A DNA stretch of 9,475 bases from positions 1-9,475 of the forward strand of contig JBBIOI010000124.1 in assembly GCA_037443425.1 (NCBI GenBank), given 5' to 3'. Shown piece by piece: positions 6,188 to 9,475 of the stretch. The notes beneath the pieces were generated by a model, which saw only the letters and a program-made list of their open reading frames with translations, was not told the DNA's origin and did not search any database. Position 1 is the first letter of the stretch. Each line of letters begins with the position of its first letter. A program made the position numbers and the translations under genes. The stretch is from JBBIOI01 sp037443425 (GTDB lineage: Bacteria > Desulfobacterota > BSN033 > UBA1163).

Positions 6188-7108
6188 ATGGAGAACTTTT
6201 CAATTTACCGTTTCATGAAGCTCGGTATTGTTCATTTTAAAGCATTTCCTCAAGTATCTGAAGGGGAGGGGCCTATAGTAGAAACACTGCGTAAGATAGT
6301 CGAAGATGACTTCTGGACAGCAGTTGAGGTGGGATGGATGAAAGATGTAAAAGTCAGAAATGAAGCACGAAAGCTGCTTGAGATTTCTCATTTAGAGGTT
6401 TGTTATGCCAATCAGCCAAGGATTTTTAGCAATAAATTAAATCTCAATGCATTTGATCCATCCGAAAGAAAAAAGGCCATAGAAGCTATGAAGAAAGGAA
6501 CAGATGAGGCATTTGATCTCGGTGCTTCATGTATCAGAGTTTTCTCAGGAAAACATCCTGGTGAGGAAAAGAAGGAGGAAGCAAAAAAGATTCTTATCGA
6601 CTCTTTAAAAGAGGTCTGTCAATATACAAATGAGCAGGGTCAAATGGAAATATATATGAAGATTTTTGATTATGACATTGATAAATGTTTTCTAATTGGT
6701 CATTTTAAGGATGCGGCTGATGTTGCAAGGGAGGTTCATAAAGAATTTAAAAATTTTGGTATACTGGCAGACCTTTCTCATTTTCCATTAATTAGAGAAA
6801 AACCCGAAGACTCTCTTCCTCTTGTGAAGGATTTTCCAATGCATTTTCATATTGGTAATTGCTCATTTAGAGATAGAAGACATCCAACGTATGGAGATCT
6901 TCAGCCTCGTTTTGGGATGCCTGGTGGAGAAATCGATACACCCCAGGTTCGCGACTACTTTAAATTACTTATGGAACTTAATCTACTTAAGCCTGAAAAG
7001 AAGCCTGTTCTGAGTGTTGAAGTAAGACCACTCCTGGCCGAAGAATACTCCGAGGCCATAATAGCAAATGCAAAAAGAGTAATAAAAGAGGCTTGGGCAA
7101 TGATCTAA
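6188..7108 (+). CDS. xylose isomerase-like TIM barrel sugar isomerase/epimerase (possibly IolO-like)
   Basis: This 306-residue protein fits the AP-endonuclease-2/xylose-isomerase-like TIM barrel family. Likely metal or active-site positions are E47 (AVEVGW), D195 and H198 (ADLSHFP), H219 and H221 (MHFHIGNC), and E278 (SVEVRP). A glutamate ligand is usual at the strand-5 position, but here the sequence is YMKIFDYDIDK with lysine K158 (AAG at 6659-6661), so metal binding may be altered. Family members interconvert keto-sugars, keto-sugar acids or keto-inositols. The start is secure: AAGGAGG at 6175-6181, 6 bases before the ATG. It lies 35 bp after the dehydrogenase gene and just before the transporter genes. 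An isomerase or epimerase acting on the hydrolase or dehydrogenase product is the best guess; a 2-keto-inositol dehydratase-like activity is an alternative. Confidence 0.82.
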   Translation: MENFSIYRFMKLGIVHFKAFPQVSEGEGPIVETLRKIVEDDFWTAVEVGWMKDVKVRNEARKLLEISHLEVCYANQPRIFSNKLNLNAFDPSERKKAIEAMKKGTDEAFDLGASCIRVFSGKHPGEEKKEEAKKILIDSLKEVCQYTNEQGQMEIYMKIFDYDIDKCFLIGHFKDAADVAREVHKEFKNFGILADLSHFPLIREKPEDSLPLVKDFPMHFHIGNCSFRDRRHPTYGDLQPRFGMPGGEIDTPQVRDYFKLLMELNLLKPEKKPVLSVEVRPLLAEEYSEAIIANAKRVIKEAWAMI

Positions 7109-7146
7109 ACTAATCCAAAATAATTAAAATATTAAGGAGGGAGAAT

Positions 7147-8133
7147 ATGTTAGTAAGAAGAAAAGAGCTGGAAAATCTTTGTAAGATTTTTATTTTTGGA
7201 ATTTTTTTTACACTTCTATTTGTAAATTTTCTACCGGTGTCTGCTCAAGAGAAATGGCCAGAAAAGCCCGTGGAACTAATTAATCCTTTTGGAGCTGGAG
7301 GAGCGGCTGATATTCAAGCAAGAAAATTGGCAGAAATTATTTCAAGAGATCTCGGTCAGCCTCTTATTGTTCGAAATGTTACAGGGGCTGGTGGCGCTAT
7401 AGCTTATAATGAGGTCTACAGGGCCAAACCTGATGGCTACACGATGATCTGGTACTCTGGGGCAATCAATACCCTTGCTGCAAGGAAACAGATAAAATTT
7501 GACTATCAAGCATTTGAACATATCGCAGGAGTTGGTATTGAGACTATTGCAATTTCAGTAAATAAAACAGCTCCCTGGAAAGACTTTAAAGAATTCATTC
7601 AATATATAAAACAAAATCCAGGCAAAGTAACAATAGGTAATTCAGGCATAGGAAGTGTAACCCATATGGTGCCTGTACTTCTTGCTTCAAAATTAAACAC
7701 ACAGGTCATCCATGTTCCGTTTGGCACTGGGTTAGCAGTGGCCGCCCTTATGGGTGGAAAAATTGATGCCTCAAGTCAACATCCTGCTGAAATCTTGAGC
7801 CAAGTTAAAGCTGGAGAGGTCAGGGTTCTTGCAGTAAGCAGTGAAAAAAGAATTAATATATGGCCAGAGGTGCCCACAATGAAAGAATCGGGAGTTGAAG
7901 TGGTCTTTGATCAATGGAGGGGTTTTGCAGCTCCAAAAGGAACTCCAAAATTTATAATAGAAAAAATGGCTGCCATTGTGAAGAAAGCAGTAGAAAGTAA
8001 AGAATGGATAGATTTTGCATCATCCGTAGGCACTACTCCTCAATATCGTGACCCTGTTTCTTTTTTTAAATTTGTAGCCGAGATAGATAAAATAACGAGA
8101 GAAATACTTGCATCGGTTGATACAAAAAAATAA
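7147..8133 (+). CDS. tctC: TTT transporter substrate-binding protein, TctC/Bug family
   Basis: This 328-residue protein has a clear signal peptide: a basic start (MLVRRK), a hydrophobic core at about 13-29, and a VSA-QE cleavage site after residue 33. The mature protein has Bug-family hallmarks: a ligand loop PFGAGGAADIQAR (47-59), GAGG (80-83), AKPDGYTM (93-100), IGNSGIGSVTHM, HVPFGTG (189-195), and RGFAAPKGTP (258-267). It captures a small solute in the periplasm, usually a carboxylate, and hands it to TctAB. A periplasm implies a diderm envelope or a surface-attached version; no lipobox cysteine is present at the cleavage site. AAGGAGG (7134-7140) lies 6 bases before the ATG. It is first in a tctCBA arrangement, downstream of the catabolic genes, and ties the operon to uptake. 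The ligand cannot be read from sequence. Confidence 0.95.
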   Translation: MLVRRKELENLCKIFIFGIFFTLLFVNFLPVSAQEKWPEKPVELINPFGAGGAADIQARKLAEIISRDLGQPLIVRNVTGAGGAIAYNEVYRAKPDGYTMIWYSGAINTLAARKQIKFDYQAFEHIAGVGIETIAISVNKTAPWKDFKEFIQYIKQNPGKVTIGNSGIGSVTHMVPVLLASKLNTQVIHVPFGTGLAVAALMGGKIDASSQHPAEILSQVKAGEVRVLAVSSEKRINIWPEVPTMKESGVEVVFDQWRGFAAPKGTPKFIIEKMAAIVKKAVESKEWIDFASSVGTTPQYRDPVSFFKFVAEIDKITREILASVDTKK

Positions 8134-8149
8134 TAATTTGGGTTTTATG

Positions 8150-8165
8150 ATTAACCATAGTTAAT
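8150..8165 (+). other. small AT-rich hairpin abutting the tctB start codon
   Basis: ATTAAC (8150-8155), CATA, GTTAAT (8160-8165) is a perfect 6-bp inverted repeat ending at the base before the tctB ATG. It occupies the place where a ribosome site would be expected, and none is visible. It could lower tctB translation relative to tctC, which transporters with soluble binding proteins need in excess. In such AT-rich DNA it may be chance. Confidence 0.3.
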
Positions 8166-8654
8166 ATGACCAATATCAATAAAGTAATAGACAGCATTAT
8201 TATTCTATGCTTCGGATGTTTTTATCTATTGTATAATACGACTTATCCAATAGATCAGCTAAACAATCCTGGACCGGGTATATTTCCATTCGTTGTAGGT
8301 AGTATATTAGTTATTTTAGTTATTTATCAACTTATTAAGACATTAAAAGAACCACCAAGCAAAAGAAAGCTTAAGGATAGCTTTTTTAATTTTAAATTTA
8401 TAAAAGGATTACTGACAGAAGGTCAAAAACCAAAACCATTCTTTTTATGTATTGGTTTGGCCTTATACATCTTGGTTATAAAATGGATTGGCTTTTATAT
8501 CTCTACTTTCTTCTTTGTAATTTTCAGTAGTAGGCTTATGGGCGCAGAAGATTTGAAAAAACCAACTGTTTTAGCAATGGGTATTAACATTTTCTGTTAC
8601 CTACTTTTTAACGTGATATTAAAATTGTCATTTCCAAGGGGTATTTTGTTTTAA
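8166..8654 (+). CDS. tctB: TTT transporter small membrane subunit, TctB family
   Basis: This 162-residue protein has the typical TctB size and topology. One hydrophobic segment is at about 6-24, a second follows the family-typical PGPGIFPFVVG motif (about 36-59), a third hydrophobic block of about 45 residues (one or two helices) is at about 90-125, and a last one is at about 133-155. A charged cytoplasmic-type loop rich in lysine (about 60-90) separates the halves. With TctA it forms the inner-membrane part of the transporter; its exact role is poorly defined. It starts 32 bp after tctC and precedes tctA by 21 bp. It has no clear ribosome site and a small hairpin sits in front of it. Sequence similarity in this family is low, so the call relies on the PGxFP motif, topology and position. 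Confidence 0.9.
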   Translation: MTNINKVIDSIIILCFGCFYLLYNTTYPIDQLNNPGPGIFPFVVGSILVILVIYQLIKTLKEPPSKRKLKDSFFNFKFIKGLLTEGQKPKPFFLCIGLALYILVIKWIGFYISTFFFVIFSSRLMGAEDLKKPTVLAMGINIFCYLLFNVILKLSFPRGILF

Positions 8655-8675
8655 ATTTTTTATAAATTAAAAGAA

Positions 8676-9475
8676 ATGAGTGTGTTATCCTTTCTATTGA
8701 TTGCCCTACAACCTGTTAATGTATTTGCCTGCTTTTTAGGGGCTGTTGTCGGGACTTTGGTAGGAGTTCTCCCAGGGTTAGGTCCTGCTGCTGCTATGGC
8801 CTTAGTTTTACCAGCCACTTTAAAACTTGGCCCTACTGCTGGATTAATTATGTTAGCTGGAATCTATTATGGTTCTATGTACGGAGGATCTACAACCTCA
8901 ATCTTAGTAAATGTTCCAGGCGAACCTGCCAGTGTTGTAACAACATTGGATGGTTATGCAATGGCCCGTAAAGGTCGAGCAGGTGCTGCTCTGTCTATTG
9001 CAGCAATTAGTTCTTTTATTGCCGGAACTATTAGTGTTATTGCATTACAATTGTTTGCACCACTTCTTGCAAGGACTGCCCTGGCCTTTGGTCCGGCTGA
9101 ATATTTTGCTCTCACAATCTTGGGAATAATCTTATTATCTAACCTAACTGGAAAATCCCGTTTAAAATCTCTAATCATGATATTGATAGGCTTAATATTA
9201 TCTACCATTGGAATAGATCCTGTAGGAGGGGTTGAACGATTCTCTTTCGGTTCTGTTTCAGCCCAGGGAGGGATCAGTTTCATTGCAATTACAACAGGAC
9301 TTTTTGGAGTAGCAGAGGTATTCTCTTTAATGTCAGAGGAAAAGAAAGATTTAGAATTAGCATCTGTGAAATTCCGTGAACTTTATCCAAATACTGATGA
9401 AATTAAACGTTCTATCGCTCCTATTGGTCGTGGATCTATCTTAGGATTCCTAATTGGTCTCCTTCCCGGGCCTGC
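8676..9475 (+). CDS. tctA: TTT transporter large membrane subunit, TctA family, 3' part missing
   Basis: The frame opens with ATG AGT GTG at 8676 and stays open to the right edge, giving 266 complete codons of a family that is normally around 500 residues. The conserved TctA motifs are clear: GVLPGLGPAAAMALVLP near residues 30-46, then YYGSMYGGSTTSILVNVPGE shortly after. Several long hydrophobic segments follow. The fragment ends in GFLIGLLPGP, the second GxLPG copy that marks the inverted internal repeat of the family. TctA forms the transport pathway and is thought to be driven by an ion gradient. The start lies 21 bp after tctB and has only a weak purine-rich ribosome site (AAAAGAA). More operon genes may follow beyond the edge. 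Confidence 0.95.
   Translation, partial: MSVLSFLLIALQPVNVFACFLGAVVGTLVGVLPGLGPAAAMALVLPATLKLGPTAGLIMLAGIYYGSMYGGSTTSILVNVPGEPASVVTTLDGYAMARKGRAGAALSIAAISSFIAGTISVIALQLFAPLLARTALAFGPAEYFALTILGIILLSNLTGKSRLKSLIMILIGLILSTIGIDPVGGVERFSFGSVSAQGGISFIAITTGLFGVAEVFSLMSEEKKDLELASVKFRELYPNTDEIKRSIAPIGRGSILGFLIGLLPGP

Noticed and set aside
5856..6203. Minus-strand open frame of 115 codons across the dehydrogenase/TIM-barrel junction
   Set aside because: It is antisense to two well-supported genes, its composition is unlike a real protein, and it has no recognisable motif.
8954..9283. Minus-strand open frame of 109 codons inside tctA
   Set aside because: It is antisense to conserved TctA coding sequence; its Ala/Pro/Arg-rich translation is a by-product of the membrane-protein codons.
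1..9475. Search for CRISPR arrays, tRNA/rRNA genes, phage or transposase genes and defence or toxin modules
   Set aside because: No regularly spaced repeats, recognisable RNA genes or matching protein motifs were seen; the coding content is metabolic and transport-related.

Overview
The window is an AT-rich stretch of bacterial DNA (roughly 35-40% G+C by eye). Most genes carry good AAGGAGG-type ribosome sites. The left edge holds part of a corrinoid-activating ferredoxin/ASKHA protein, and the right part encodes a tripartite tricarboxylate transporter (TTT). That combination points to an anaerobe, such as a Desulfobacterota-like or clostridial lineage. No rRNA or other marker gene is present, so the lineage is only a guess.

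Layout. A RACo-like gene (746 to 1, minus strand, running off the left edge) is divergent from a LacI-family repressor gene (905-1897). The 337-bp gap after the repressor gene holds a degenerate long inverted repeat (about 1933-2176). It ends in a near-consensus sigma70 promoter (TTGACA-17 bp-TATTAT, 2175-2203) overlapped by a perfect 13-bp-arm palindrome (2197-2224), which is a textbook LacI-type operator. Eight plus-strand genes follow with gaps of 4-40 bp, apparently one operon: creatininase-family amidohydrolase/hydrolase (2235-3128), UPF0261/Tm-1-like protein (3167-4384), class II aldolase (4389-5009, TTG start), zinc-dependent medium-chain dehydrogenase (5049-6152), xylose-isomerase-like TIM barrel protein (6188-7108), then tctC (7147-8133), tctB (8166-8654) and tctA (from 8676, cut by the right edge).

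How they may work together. The local repressor probably controls uptake of a small, likely carboxylated, organic compound by TctABC. The compound would then be oxidised (dehydrogenase), hydrolysed (creatininase fold), isomerised or epimerised (TIM barrel) and cleaved (aldolase). The dehydrogenase, creatininase-fold hydrolase and TIM-barrel trio recalls the IolM/IolN/IolO inositol route described in Thermotoga maritima. Here it is combined with an aldolase, an enigmatic UPF0261 protein and a TTT transporter, so the real substrate may be a different cyclitol, lactone or sugar acid. This catabolic cluster is the main candidate for something undescribed. There is no sign of a CRISPR array, phage, toxin-antitoxin or defence system, tRNA or rRNA.
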